Shown one piece after another: positions 36,324-44,003 of a DNA stretch of 64,000 nt (positions within the stretch are counted from its first letter, which is position 1; each line of letters opens with the position of its first letter). Below the pieces are notes generated by a model. The model ran no database searches, was not told the origin of the DNA, and saw nothing but the letters and a program-made list of their open reading frames with translations. The translations under genes were made by a program, and so were the position numbers. Source of the stretch: Candidatus Kouleothrix ribensis (lineage in GTDB: Bacteria; Chloroflexota; Chloroflexia; Chloroflexales; Roseiflexaceae); contig JADKGW010000001.1 of the NCBI GenBank assembly GCA_016722075.1, forward strand, positions 2,914,001 through 2,978,000, in the 5' to 3' direction.

Positions 36324-37337
36324 CTACTGCCCAAAGCTAAGGCCCATCGCCGCTTTCACCAGCCCTAGCGTCGCATCGGCCTCGGCGCGGGCGCGCGCGC
36401 TGCCGGCGATCAGCACCTCTTCGACGATGCGCGGGTTGCGCTCGAGATCGGCACGGCGCTGGCGGATCGGGTCGAGGAAGTTATTGATCGCCGCCGCCAG
36501 CTTCTTCTTAACCTCCACATCACCGACTTTGCCGAGCCGGTAGCGATCCTTCAGGTCGTTGACCTCATCGACATTCGGGTTGAACGCGTCGTGATACTGG
36601 AACACCGGGTTGCCCTCGACCCGGCCGGGGATGTCGGCGCGCACGCGGTTCGGGTCGGTATACATGCCGCGCACCTTCTGCTCGACAGTCTTGGCATCGT
36701 CGCTCAGGTAGATCGCGTTATCGAGGCTTTTGCTCATCTTAGCCTGGCCGTCGGTACCAACCAGCGTCGGCACATCGCCGATCAGCGTATCGGGTTCGGG
36801 CAGCGTGTCGCCGTACAGCCCATTGAAGCGCCGGGCGATCTCGCGGGTTACCTCCAGGTGCGAGGCCTGGTCCTTGCCGACCGGCACCAGGTTGGCGCGC
36901 ACACACAGGATGTCGGCGGCTTGCAGTACCGGGTAGGCCAGCAGGCCGATCGAGGGCTGCTCGATCTCGAGATCCTGCATCACCTCTTTCAGCGTCGGCA
37001 CGCGCTGGAGCCGCGGCACCGTCACCAGCATCGAGAAGATCAGCTGTAGCTCGGCGATCTGCGGCACCAGCGACTGAAGCACGTAGGTGCTGCGGTTCGG
37101 GTCGATCCCAACGCTCAGGTTGTCGAGCACCACCGCGCGGATGTTCTCGCTGGTGTGGCGCAGCCGCTCTAGCTCGGTGCGCGTGGTCAGCATATGCAGG
37201 TCGGCCACCAGGAAGAAGCAATCGTAGTTATCTTGCAGCTTGACGCGGTTGGCCAGCGTACCAACGTAGTGGCCCAGATGCAAGCGCCCGGTCGGCCGGT
37301 CGCCGGTGAGCAGGCGAGGTTTTGTGTTCGTGGGCAT
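36324..37337 (-). CDS. trpS: Tryptophanyl-tRNA synthetase
   Basis: 337 residues from ATG 37337 (AGAGGAAA upstream). Class Ic synthetase: LLTGDRPTGRLHLGHYVGTL (HIGH-like motif), FFLVADLHMLTT, YPVLQAADILCVRANLVPVGKDQASHLEVTREIARRFN, and QAKMSKSLDNAIYLSDD (KMSKS). Charges tRNA-Trp, the very ligand that the upstream T-box reads. Its placement in a T-box operon with trpB2 and trpE is functionally consistent. Confidence 0.96.
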   Translation of the reverse strand: MPTNTKPRLLTGDRPTGRLHLGHYVGTLANRVKLQDNYDCFFLVADLHMLTTRTELERLRHTSENIRAVVLDNLSVGIDPNRSTYVLQSLVPQIAELQLIFSMLVTVPRLQRVPTLKEVMQDLEIEQPSIGLLAYPVLQAADILCVRANLVPVGKDQASHLEVTREIARRFNGLYGDTLPEPDTLIGDVPTLVGTDGQAKMSKSLDNAIYLSDDAKTVEQKVRGMYTDPNRVRADIPGRVEGNPVFQYHDAFNPNVDEVNDLKDRYRLGKVGDVEVKKKLAAAINNFLDPIRQRRADLERNPRIVEEVLIAGSARARAEADATLGLVKAAMGLSFGQ

Positions 37338-37401
37338 CGTTTCCTCTTTTCTTGGCTTCAGCAGATCTGTACCATCGCCTGCTCCCATATGCACCAGCGC
37401 A

Positions 37402-38760
37402 TTACCCAACGCTCGGCAGGCCGGCCAGCGCCATGGCGATCTCTTCCTCGGGGTACTCGAAGTTCTCGAGCTTGCCGGCCATATAGTCCATATACGCGCT
37501 CATATCGAAGTGGCCATGGCCGCACAGGTTGAACAGAATGGTCTTGGACTCACCCGACTGCTTGCATGCCAGTGCTTCGGCAATCGCGCCGGCCACGGCG
37601 TGGTTGGCCTCGGGTGCCGGCAGAATGCCCTCGGCGCGCGCGAACTGCACGCCGGCCGCAAATGCGTCGAGCTGCTGCACTGCGCTGGCCTCGATCTGGC
37701 CGATGTCGAGCAGGTGGCTCACCAGCGGGGCCATGCCGTGGTAGCGCAGCCCGCCGGCGTGGATGCCCGGCGGCACGAACGTGCTGCCTAGCGTGTGCAT
37801 CTTCACCAGCGGCGTCAGGTGGCCGGTGTCGCCAAAGTCGTAGGCGTAGCGGCCCTTGGTCAGGCTCGGGCAGGCGGCCGGCTCAACCGCCACCACCCGC
37901 ACGTTGCGCTCGCCGCGCAGCTTCGCGCCAATGAATGGGAACGCGATGCCGCTGAAGTTCGAGCCGCCGCCGGTGCAGCCCACGATGATGTCGGGGTAGT
38001 CGCCGGCCATCTCGAGCTGCGCCAGCGCCTCCTGGCCGATCACCGTCTGGTGCAGCAGCACGTGGTTCAGCACGCTGCCGAGCGCATACTTGGTGTCGGG
38101 GTCGCCGGCCGCGACCTCAACCGCCTCGCTGATTGCGATGCCCAGGCTGCCGCTGCTGTGGGGGTGTTCGGCCAGGATCTGCCGGCCGGCGTTGGTCGTG
38201 TCGCTCGGGCTAGCGATCACCTTGGCGCCAAACGTCTCCATCAGCGCACGGCGGTAGGGCTTCTGGCCATAGCTGACCTTGACCATATACACAACCACCT
38301 CGAGCCCGAACAGCGCGCCGGCCAGCGCCAGCGACGAACCCCACTGCCCGGCGCCGGTCTCGGTCGCCAGCCGCTTCACGCCAGCCTGCTTGTTGTAGTA
38401 GGCCTGTGGGATGGCGGTATTCGGCTTGTGCGAGCCGGCCGGGCTGACGCCCTCGTACTTGTAGTAGATCTTGGCCGGCGTGTCGAGCGCGCGCTCCAGC
38501 CGGCGCGCGCGGTACAGCGGGGTTGGGCGCCACTGCCGATACACCGACTGCACCTCCTCGGGGATGTCGATTTTGGGCGCGGTGCTGACCTCCTGCATGA
38601 TCAGCTCGATCGGGAACAGCGGCGCCAGGTCGTCTGGCCCGATCGGCTGGCCGGTGCCGGGGTGCAGCGGCGGTGGCGGTGGGCCGGGCAGGTCGGCCGC
38701 GATGTTGTACCAGCTCGTGGGCATCTGATCTTCCGACAGAACGTACTTGATGGTGTCCAT
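37402..38760 (-). CDS. trpB2: Tryptophan synthase beta-like protein, TrpB2 type
   Basis: 452 residues, longer than TrpB1 (about 400) as expected for the TrpB2 group. Motifs: RPTPLYRARRLERALDTPAKIYYKYEGVSPAGSHKPNTAIPQAYY (PLP lysine in GSHKPNTA), ETGAGQWGSSLALAGALFGLEVVVYMVKVSYGQKPYRRALMETFGAKV, VGCTGGGSNFSGIAFPF, HAGGLRYHGMAPLVS and a C-terminal FNLCGHGHFDMSAY. Joins indole and serine to form tryptophan. No trpA lies in the window; TrpB2 often works without TrpA or uses free indole. First gene after the T-box, with CAAGGAG seven bases before ATG 38760. Confidence 0.94.
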   Translation of the reverse strand: MDTIKYVLSEDQMPTSWYNIAADLPGPPPPPLHPGTGQPIGPDDLAPLFPIELIMQEVSTAPKIDIPEEVQSVYRQWRPTPLYRARRLERALDTPAKIYYKYEGVSPAGSHKPNTAIPQAYYNKQAGVKRLATETGAGQWGSSLALAGALFGLEVVVYMVKVSYGQKPYRRALMETFGAKVIASPSDTTNAGRQILAEHPHSSGSLGIAISEAVEVAAGDPDTKYALGSVLNHVLLHQTVIGQEALAQLEMAGDYPDIIVGCTGGGSNFSGIAFPFIGAKLRGERNVRVVAVEPAACPSLTKGRYAYDFGDTGHLTPLVKMHTLGSTFVPPGIHAGGLRYHGMAPLVSHLLDIGQIEASAVQQLDAFAAGVQFARAEGILPAPEANHAVAGAIAEALACKQSGESKTILFNLCGHGHFDMSAYMDYMAGKLENFEYPEEEIAMALAGLPSVG

Positions 38761-38835
38761 GCGCGTCTCCTTGCTGTATGAACGATCAGCAACCGGCAGT
38801 CGGCAGCTGGCAGTACAACGGCGGCTGGCAGAATC

Positions 38836-38865
38836 AAAAAACCCCTCATCCCAATCAGGGACGAG
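38836..38865 (-). terminator. Regulated terminator of the Trp T-box
   Basis: 8-bp stem CTCGTCCC/GGGATGAG (one G-U pair) with a 5-nt loop, then GGGG and six T on the minus strand. Mutually exclusive with the antiterminator formed by the GGGTGGCACCGCG core. Confidence 0.9.
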
Positions 38866-39200
38866 AGGCCGAAAAGCCTTCGCGGTGCCACCCCCGTTCG
38901 CCGGCCCTCGCAGGCCAGCGCACTCAGCAGGTACGCAATGCGCCAGGCATTGGATACCCTGCGCCCAGGTAACGGTGGCGTCGCCGGCGGCTACTACTGC
39001 GTAGTTCTCAGTTCTGAGCTTTCAGCTTTGAGCTGCCGCTCGGGCAACTCAGCACGTAAAACTCAGCACGCAAAAACCCGTTTCGCTCCGCAACTCGCAG
39101 GCCCATTCCGCGTCGGCACCCGCACCGGCCTCACACCAGGTGGCCAGCTCTCTGGGCGGCAACCAGACACGTACTCTTCCTGTTCGTCGTCGTTCTCAAT
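38836..39200 (-). ncRNA. Tryptophan-specific T-box leader
   Basis: Read on the minus strand. The stem I region contains the AGAGAGCTGGCC...GGTGTGAGGCC apical pattern (about 39155-39125) and the specifier loop GAA-UGG-GCC, with UGG (Trp) at 39105-39103. The T-box antiterminator core GGGTGGCACCGCG is at 38893-38881. The competing terminator CTCGTCCC-tgatt-GGGATGAG (38865-38845) is followed by a T-run (38841-38836). Uncharged tRNA-Trp should stabilise the antiterminator and allow transcription of trpB2-trpS-trpE. The 5' boundary is approximate. Confidence 0.95.
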
Positions 39201-39213
39201 CTCGATTGACGCG

Positions 39214-39242
39214 AGTATAGCAGCAGGGATGCGGAATGTCAA
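39214..39242 (-). promoter_or_regulatory. trp operon promoter
   Basis: Minus-strand TTGACA (39242-39237), 17-bp spacer, TATACT (39219-39214). Near-consensus, placed just upstream of the T-box RNA, with transcription starting near 39207. Confidence 0.88.
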
Positions 39243-39247
39243 CTTAC

Positions 39248-39358
39248 TTGAACACCGGCGGAATCCGCGATACGATTTCTGAATGCCTATGGCGCGCAGG
39301 TGGATCGCGGCGAGATCTCGCTCGCGGCGGCGGTCGCGCGCTTTCTTGCAGCCGGGTG
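39248..39358 (+). other. Possible coding remnant upstream of ridA
   Basis: A short frame with no start reads TPAESAIRFLNAYGAQVDRG and EISLAAAVARFLAAG before a TGA. Composition and codon use look protein-like, but the frame is closed by TGA just upstream and nothing joins it. It may be the 3' end of a deleted gene or chance. Confidence 0.25.
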
Positions 39359-39427
39359 ATGCGGCGGCGTATGCTATACTCCTGATGAAAGGCTGCTACC
39401 ATAGCGCCTATCGCGAAGGAGCAATGC

Positions 39428-39826
39428 ATGCCGCAGATCAAGTTCACGAACCCCACGACAATGCCGGCCGCACGCGGCTACTCGCAGGTGGCCGAGGTCG
39501 GCGCCGGCCGCACAATCTACCTGTCGGGCCAGGTGTCGCTCGATCCATCCGGCGCGCTCGTGGGCGCGGGCGATTTGCGCGCGCAGACGCGCCAGGTGTT
39601 CGAGAATGTCAAGGCCGGCCTCGCGGCCGTCGGCGCAACCTTCGCCGATGTGGTGAAGCTGACGATTTACCTGACCGATGCCAGCCAGGTGCAGATCGTG
39701 CGCGACATGCGCGACCTGTATATCAACACGGCCAATCCCCCGGCCAGCACACTGGTCGAGGTGCGCCAGCTGGTGAACCAGGCCTTTCTGGTCGAGGTCG
39801 ATGCAATCGCGCACACTGCCGGCTGA
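39428..39826 (+). CDS. RidA (YjgF/YER057c/UK114) family protein
   Basis: 132 residues. Family motifs: GYSQVAEVGAGRTIYLSGQVSLDPSGALVGAGDLRAQTRQVFENVKAGLAAVGATFADVVKLTIYL and PPASTLVEVRQLVNQAFLVEVDAIA. The Arg that RidA needs for imine deamination (PARS-like motif) is replaced here by Ser (PPAST), so it probably belongs to a Rid subgroup without classical 2-aminoacrylate deaminase activity. AAGGAG sits seven bases before ATG 39428, and a TATACT -10 is at 39375-39380. Trimeric cytoplasmic protein by family. Confidence 0.9.
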   Translation: MPQIKFTNPTTMPAARGYSQVAEVGAGRTIYLSGQVSLDPSGALVGAGDLRAQTRQVFENVKAGLAAVGATFADVVKLTIYLTDASQVQIVRDMRDLYINTANPPASTLVEVRQLVNQAFLVEVDAIAHTAG

Positions 39827-39831
39827 TTGCG

Positions 39832-40602
39832 CTACTCGCGCCGCGCCCGCAGGCCCAGGAACAGCGGGATCTCACGGTGGGCCATGTCCTCGGCGCGCGT
39901 GTGTGCGGCCTTGTAGGTCGGCAGCTCGCACAGCCGGTCGACGCGCAGCCCGCACGCCGCCAGGCCGTTCACATACGCCTCGAGCGGGCGGTGGTAGCTG
40001 CGCGTGGCGCCGCGCCCGCCGCCGTAGCTCTTCATTGGCACCGCCAGCGGCGTCAGGTAGCGATCGATGCGCCGGTAGCGCAGCTTGCGCGCTTCGTCCC
40101 AGCCCCAGCCGCTCTGGCGTGGCACGCGGAAGCAGGGGTGCGTGATCAGCAGCACAAGCCGCCCGCCCGGCCGCAGGGCGCCTGCCGCGCTGGCCAGCAC
40201 CGCGTCGAGCGGCTCCATGTCCTGCACGCTCAGCATGAACACCGCGCCGTCGAAGCGCCCGGCCCCAAGCTCGGGCAGCTCGGCCAGGCGCGCCGCGTCG
40301 CCAAGCACGAAGTGGCCCGAGCGGCCGTGCCGCCGCCGCGCGTAGGCCAGCAGCCGTGGGCTGGCGTCGACGCCGGTATAGTGCGCGCCGGCGGCTGCAA
40401 TCGCCGGGGCCAGCACGCCCGTGCCTGCACCAACATCAAGGATCTGCTCGCCAGGCTGCGCCGCGAGCAGATCGAGCACGGCGGGGATCGCCAGCTGCTG
40501 GTGGTGCTGGCTGCCCTCGGCGCCAACCCAACCTGCATACCAATCGGCCACAGGTTCCCAGGCCGTAGAAGCCGCCGCGCGGCGACGTCGATTATGACCC
40601 AT
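39832..40602 (-). CDS. Class I SAM-dependent methyltransferase with structured leader
   Basis: 256 residues from ATG 40602 (AAAGGA about nine bases upstream). Motifs: WEPVADWYAGWVGAEGSQHHQQLAIPAVLDLL, ILDVGAGTGVLAPAIAAAG (SAM motif I), GVDASPRLLAYARRR, FVLGDAARLAELPELGAGRFDGAVFMLSVQDM and AGALRPGGRLVLLITHPCFRVP. The HPCFR and SYHRPLEAYVNGLAACGL segments are typical of small-molecule methyltransferases. Acceptor unknown. Preceded by its own promoter and a leader of about 370 nt with an intrinsic terminator, so expression is probably controlled by premature termination. Converges with ridA, the two stops being 5 bp apart. Confidence 0.85.
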   Translation of the reverse strand: MGHNRRRRAAASTAWEPVADWYAGWVGAEGSQHHQQLAIPAVLDLLAAQPGEQILDVGAGTGVLAPAIAAAGAHYTGVDASPRLLAYARRRHGRSGHFVLGDAARLAELPELGAGRFDGAVFMLSVQDMEPLDAVLASAAGALRPGGRLVLLITHPCFRVPRQSGWGWDEARKLRYRRIDRYLTPLAVPMKSYGGGRGATRSYHRPLEAYVNGLAACGLRVDRLCELPTYKAAHTRAEDMAHREIPLFLGLRARRE

Positions 40603-40725
40603 TGGTGATCGTCCTTTCCAGAAATGCTGGCACAAAGCCGCTGATCGTCGGTCACGAGCGTCGGTCGATCCGCCAATGGTCGTAGTAGCGTACACATGAG
40701 CGCCTCCTCGTAGATCGAGATATAC

Positions 40726-40768
40726 AAAAACGGGCCAGGCTGCATGCACCTGCATACACCCTGGCCCG
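40726..40768 (-). terminator. Intrinsic terminator/attenuator within the methyltransferase leader
   Basis: Minus-strand stem CGGGCCAGG (40768-40760) / CCTGGCCCG (40739-40731), the loop containing TGCATGCA-like bases, followed by five T (40730-40726). It lies between a strong promoter and the only downstream minus-strand gene, so readthrough must be regulated for the gene to be expressed. Confidence 0.82.
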
Positions 40769-40976
40769 CACAAAAAGAAAGGCCCCAGGCGATCACTCCG
40801 CCTACGGCCAGATGGTTCGCGCTACATTAGGGGATCAGTCGCTCAACATCCGTGTAGGCGCAGCCAGGCTGCACGCAATATTGCGGCCGAGCGCCCGCGG
40901 GCGATACTCGGCGCACATGCTTCGGATGTTGACGAACGTAACCGCCACGGCTGGCCCCTACTGCTGTTCAAGCGAC
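40769..40976 (-). ncRNA. Structured leader RNA, candidate regulatory aptamer
   Basis: Between the promoter and the terminator the RNA can form a closed multi-branch domain. A 9-bp closing stem CAACATCCG/CGGATGTTG (40931-40923 with 40852-40844) encloses three hairpins: GCCGAG/CTCGGC (40912-40907 with 40891-40886) with an inner CGCCCGCGGGCG, the palindrome CGCAATATTGCG (40885-40874), and GCAGC/GCTGC (40872-40860). The 11-mer TGCAGCCTGGC occurs both in this domain and in the 3' arm of the terminator, so it could compete for the terminator's 5' arm. I do not recognise a known riboswitch class. Confidence 0.6.
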
Positions 40977-40982
40977 GGCTGC

Positions 40983-41011
40983 AGCATAGCATGGCCGCTG
41001 GCGGATGTCAA
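40983..41011 (-). promoter_or_regulatory. Promoter of the structured leader/methyltransferase
   Basis: Minus-strand TTGACA (41011-41006), 17-bp spacer, TATGCT (40988-40983). Transcript start near 40976. Confidence 0.82.
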
Positions 41012-41183
41012 CACACGGCGGCGCAGAAGGTGTTCACTGTTGGGGTACAGGGACGCAGACACACGCGGACGGAGCGTACGCTGGCCGCGTCCCAACCCCG
41101 TACGTGTGAACAGGTACGCGGCGCAGCCAATTTAGCAGTACAATACGCGCGATTAAGGCAGCGCTAAGCTGACTGGATGCACG

Positions 41184-41543
41184 ATGACCGATGATCCACC
41201 ATTCGCCGAACCGCTCGACCGCGCGAGGCTCGAGCGCGACTGCGACATCAGCTTCTTCGTCGCGGGCGGGCCGGGCGGCCAGCATCGCAACAAAGTCGCC
41301 ACCGGCGTACGCCTGACCCATCGCCCAAGCGGGCTTGTGATCGTCGCGACCGAGCGCCGCTCGCAGGCGGCCAATCGCGAGGTTGCGTTCGAGCGGCTGG
41401 CCGAGCGGCTGCGCGCTATGAGCGTGCAGCAGGCCCCGCGCGTGGCAACCCGCCCGAGCCGGGCGGCGGTGACGCGCCGGCTGGCAGCCAAGCAGCACCG
41501 CGCGCGCATCAAGCAGTCGCGCCGGCCCACGCACGAAGAGTGA
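41184..41543 (+). CDS. ArfB-like peptidyl-tRNA hydrolase (RF-1 GGQ domain protein)
   Basis: 119 residues. Release-factor catalytic motif FVAGGPGGQHRNKVATGVRLTHRPSGLVI: the GGQ loop hydrolyses peptidyl-tRNA. The protein lacks codon-recognition domains and ends in a basic tail (RRLAAKQHRARIKQSRRPT), as in ArfB/YaeJ, which rescues stalled ribosomes by inserting that tail into the mRNA channel. The tail is similar but not identical to the E. coli pattern, so the specific rescue role is inferred. A TACAAT -10 lies at 41139-41144. Converges with the ECF sigma gene 6 bp away. Confidence 0.85.
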   Translation: MTDDPPFAEPLDRARLERDCDISFFVAGGPGGQHRNKVATGVRLTHRPSGLVIVATERRSQAANREVAFERLAERLRAMSVQQAPRVATRPSRAAVTRRLAAKQHRARIKQSRRPTHEE

Positions 41544-41549
41544 GCCGCA

Positions 41550-42818
41550 TCACGGCTCGGTGCTGCCGCCGGCCCGGATCGCCGCCAGCTGCTGCGTGAC
41601 GAACGCCTGCTCGGCGGTGTTGCCCGATAGTGCTAACGCGCGGGTGTACGCAGCCGTAGCCTCATCCCAGCGCGCCAGCCGCCGCAGCAGCTCGCCGCGC
41701 GTGGTATGCAGCCAGCGATACTGATCGAGCGCGCCGGCCACGGTCGGCCGGTCGATCAGCGCCAGCCCGTACTCGGCACCATAGGCCATCGCCACCGCCG
41801 CCGCCCGGTTCAGCTCAACCACCGGCGACGGGCTGATCGTCGTGAGCACGCTGTACAGCGCCGCAATCTGCGGCCAATCGGTCTGTTCGGGCGTTGCCGC
41901 CTGCGCATGCAGCGCCGCAATCGCCGCCTGCACCTGGTACGCGCCGGGCCGGCGCATACTCAGCGCGCGCTCGACCACCGCGCAGCCCTCGCTGATCGCC
42001 GCCTGATCCCAGTTGACCCGATCTTGATCGGCCAGCAGCACCGGCGCGCCCGCAGCCGAGATGCGCGCGCCGCGCCGCGCATCGTGCAGCAGCAACAGCC
42101 CCAGCAAGCCAAGCACCTCGGGCTGTTCGGGCATCAGCGCGGCCAGCAGCCGCCCCAGCCGGATGGCCTCGGCGCACAGATCGCGGCGAATCAGCGCATC
42201 GCCGGCGCTGGCTGCGTAGCCCTCGTTGAAGATCAAATACACCACCGCCAGCACCGCCGTCAGCCGCTCGGCCAGCTGGCCGTCGGGCGGCGCCTGGTAG
42301 GGGATGCCGGCGGTGCGGATCTTATGCTTGGCGCGCACCAGCCGCTGCGCCATCGTCGGCTCGGGCACAAGAAATGCGCGGGCGATCTCGGCCGTGCTCA
42401 GGCCGCCGAGCGTGCGCAACGTCAGCGCAACCTGTGCGTCCAGGTTCAGCGCCGGGTGGCAGCAGGTAAAGATCAGCCGCAGGCGGTCGTCGTGCAGCGC
42501 CGAGCCATTGCTGTGCTCCTGCATTGCGAACGCTCCTTCATCGGGCACAACCCACGCGCTAAGCAGGGCGTATTTTTCGGCGCGAACCTTGGCGCGGCGC
42601 ATGCGATCGAGCGCGCGGGCGCGCGCGGCGGTCATCAGCCAGGCGGCCGGGTTGTCGGGCACGCCGCGCTCGGCCCAGCTGCCAAGCGCCTGCACGAACG
42701 CGTCTTGCAGCGCATCCTCGGCCAGGTCAAAATCACCGCAGGCACGGATCAGCGACGCAATGATCCGGCCGTGCTCGCGGCGAAACACCTGCTCGACACT
42801 TTCTTGTACGCTGATCAT
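41550..42818 (-). CDS. ECF sigma factor with long C-terminal helical extension (ECF42-like)
   Basis: 422 residues from ATG 42818. Sigma region 2: VFRREHGRIIASLIRACGDFDLAEDALQDAFVQALGSWAERGVPDNPAAWLMTAARARALDRMRR. Region 4: RLRLIFTCCHPALNLDAQVALTLRTLGGLSTAEIARAFLVPEPTMAQRLVRAKHKI. The remaining 240 residues are helical (AVLAVVYLIFNEGYAASAGD, TPR-like WDEATAAYTRALALSGNTAEQAFVTQQL). This architecture is characteristic of the ECF42 group, which has no anti-sigma factor and is encoded next to DGPF/YCII proteins, as here. Targets are unknown, but such sigma factors often transcribe the adjacent DGPF gene. No good ribosome site is visible. Confidence 0.9.
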   Translation of the reverse strand: MISVQESVEQVFRREHGRIIASLIRACGDFDLAEDALQDAFVQALGSWAERGVPDNPAAWLMTAARARALDRMRRAKVRAEKYALLSAWVVPDEGAFAMQEHSNGSALHDDRLRLIFTCCHPALNLDAQVALTLRTLGGLSTAEIARAFLVPEPTMAQRLVRAKHKIRTAGIPYQAPPDGQLAERLTAVLAVVYLIFNEGYAASAGDALIRRDLCAEAIRLGRLLAALMPEQPEVLGLLGLLLLHDARRGARISAAGAPVLLADQDRVNWDQAAISEGCAVVERALSMRRPGAYQVQAAIAALHAQAATPEQTDWPQIAALYSVLTTISPSPVVELNRAAAVAMAYGAEYGLALIDRPTVAGALDQYRWLHTTRGELLRRLARWDEATAAYTRALALSGNTAEQAFVTQQLAAIRAGGSTEP

Positions 42819-42903
42819 AGGCCGGGCGCGTCGCCGGCAGCCTGGCCCGGCTGCCGGCGACGCTCGAAGCGATTGGATGCGAAACTTGGAGCGGGAAACT
42901 GCG

Positions 42904-43266
42904 CTAGGCCGGCGTGTCGAACTCCATGATCGGCCGAATCTCAACGCAGCCGCCGTCAGGCAGGTGCGGCATCTTGCTGGCCCAGCTGATCGCCACATCC
43001 AGGTCGGGCGCGTTGATCAGGTAGTAGCCGCCCAGCTGCTCCTTGGTTTCGGCAAATGGCCCGTCGGCAACCAGAGTGCGCCCATCGACCTGGCGCACGC
43101 TGGTCGCGGTCGTACTCGGCTGAAGCGCTTCGCCGGCCAGCTGGAAACCCGACTCGTGCAGGTCGGCAGTGTACTTCCACCACCCATCCATCTCGGCGGC
43201 CTGGGCCTCGGGCGACTTGGCAGCGGCGGCCTGCTCGTTCCCGTAGATCAACAGTAGGTAGCGCAT
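42904..43266 (-). CDS. YCII-related DGPF domain protein, partner of the ECF sigma factor
   Basis: 120 residues from ATG 43266 (GGAGG four bases upstream). Contains MRYLLLIYGNEQ, GWWKYTADLHESGFQLAGEALQPSTTATSVR, the signature VADGPFAETKEQLGGYYLI, and DLDVAISWASKMPHLPDGGCVEIRPIME. Dimeric alpha/beta-barrel family of unproven activity, nearly always linked to ECF sigma factors of this type. It lies 85 bp upstream of the sigma gene in the same direction, probably one transcript. Confidence 0.92.
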   Translation of the reverse strand: MRYLLLIYGNEQAAAAKSPEAQAAEMDGWWKYTADLHESGFQLAGEALQPSTTATSVRQVDGRTLVADGPFAETKEQLGGYYLINAPDLDVAISWASKMPHLPDGGCVEIRPIMEFDTPA

Positions 43267-43653
43267 AGATCCTCCATCACTAGTCGACGATCCGTACACC
43301 TATACGTCGAAACAGATTCGCGCAGATCGACATCGCTGCCCGAGCAATTATAGCAGTCTGCCGGCTATTCGACCGCGCGTTGAGGATGGCTGGCCAGGAT
43401 GCCCAGGCACTCGTGTAGCGCTGAATTGTTTGTGCAGGGAGTGCCTACGGCCGCAGCATACTTCGATATCGGCGCGCGGCTCGGCCAGCTGCGCCGGCCG
43501 AGCATCTACGGCTTGGTACTACCACTCGCAGGCTTCAATCCGGCCACGCGGCACCTCACCACTGCCTCAAAAGCCTCTATACGCAGTCGTCAGGATGATG
43601 TATACTAATGTCACCCCCATCACTCGTAGCGTTTGCAATCAAGCGAGCGTGAC
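43267..43653. other. Intergenic region with divergent -10 elements
   Basis: 387 bp without a credible gene. A minus-strand TATAAT (43352-43347) could serve the DGPF/ECF transcript, and a plus-strand TATACT (43601-43606) the operon at 43654. Matching -35 boxes are poor on both sides, which would fit alternative sigma or activator use. A CGGCCAGCTGCGCCGGCCG stretch (about 43483-43501) can form a hairpin. Confidence 0.4.
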
Positions 43654-43971
43654 ATGCCAGATCAACATCAGTTGGATCTACTTACGACCCACGAGGCCAA
43701 GCTTGCGGATCTGCTCGTGCAACAGGCACGCCTGGGCATCTACACTCCGCATTACATTCTGCAAGAGATCCGCGACTCTACCGAGGCGATCGAAACGATC
43801 AAGAACGCGCTGCTTGCCAGGGAACACGCCGGCGCGCCACACACCACGCCGGCCCCTGCGGCCCAACCTGCCGCTGAAGCCGCGACGCCAGGCAGTGTGC
43901 ATGTCGGCGGCGATGTGCATGACAGCATACTCATCACCGGCAACAACAATCGCGTGACCCGCACTAGATAA
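43654..43971 (+). CDS. Small helix-pair/GGDV protein, putative adaptor of the adjacent STAND NTPase
   Basis: 105 residues. The first 58 form a charged helical pair (HEAKLADLLVQQARLGIYTPHYILQEIRDSTEAIETIKNALL), a pattern I recognise from many Chloroflexota and cyanobacterial proteins linked to NLR-like NTPases and CHAT, TIR or trypsin effectors. A Pro/Ala linker (about 60-80) leads to the C-terminal GSVHVGGDVHDSILITGNNNRV, a short beta-strand motif. The next gene's product begins with a closely related motif (VFVGRDVIKSIIVTGNHNQF), implying that the two proteins associate through it. Start at ATG 43654; the ribosome site is weak. No enzymatic residues seen. Role as a signalling adaptor is inference. 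Confidence 0.7.
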   Translation: MPDQHQLDLLTTHEAKLADLLVQQARLGIYTPHYILQEIRDSTEAIETIKNALLAREHAGAPHTTPAPAAQPAAEAATPGSVHVGGDVHDSILITGNNNRVTRTR

Positions 43972-44003
43972 GCTCGATATGACCCGCGAGTACGAGGTAC
44001 GCC

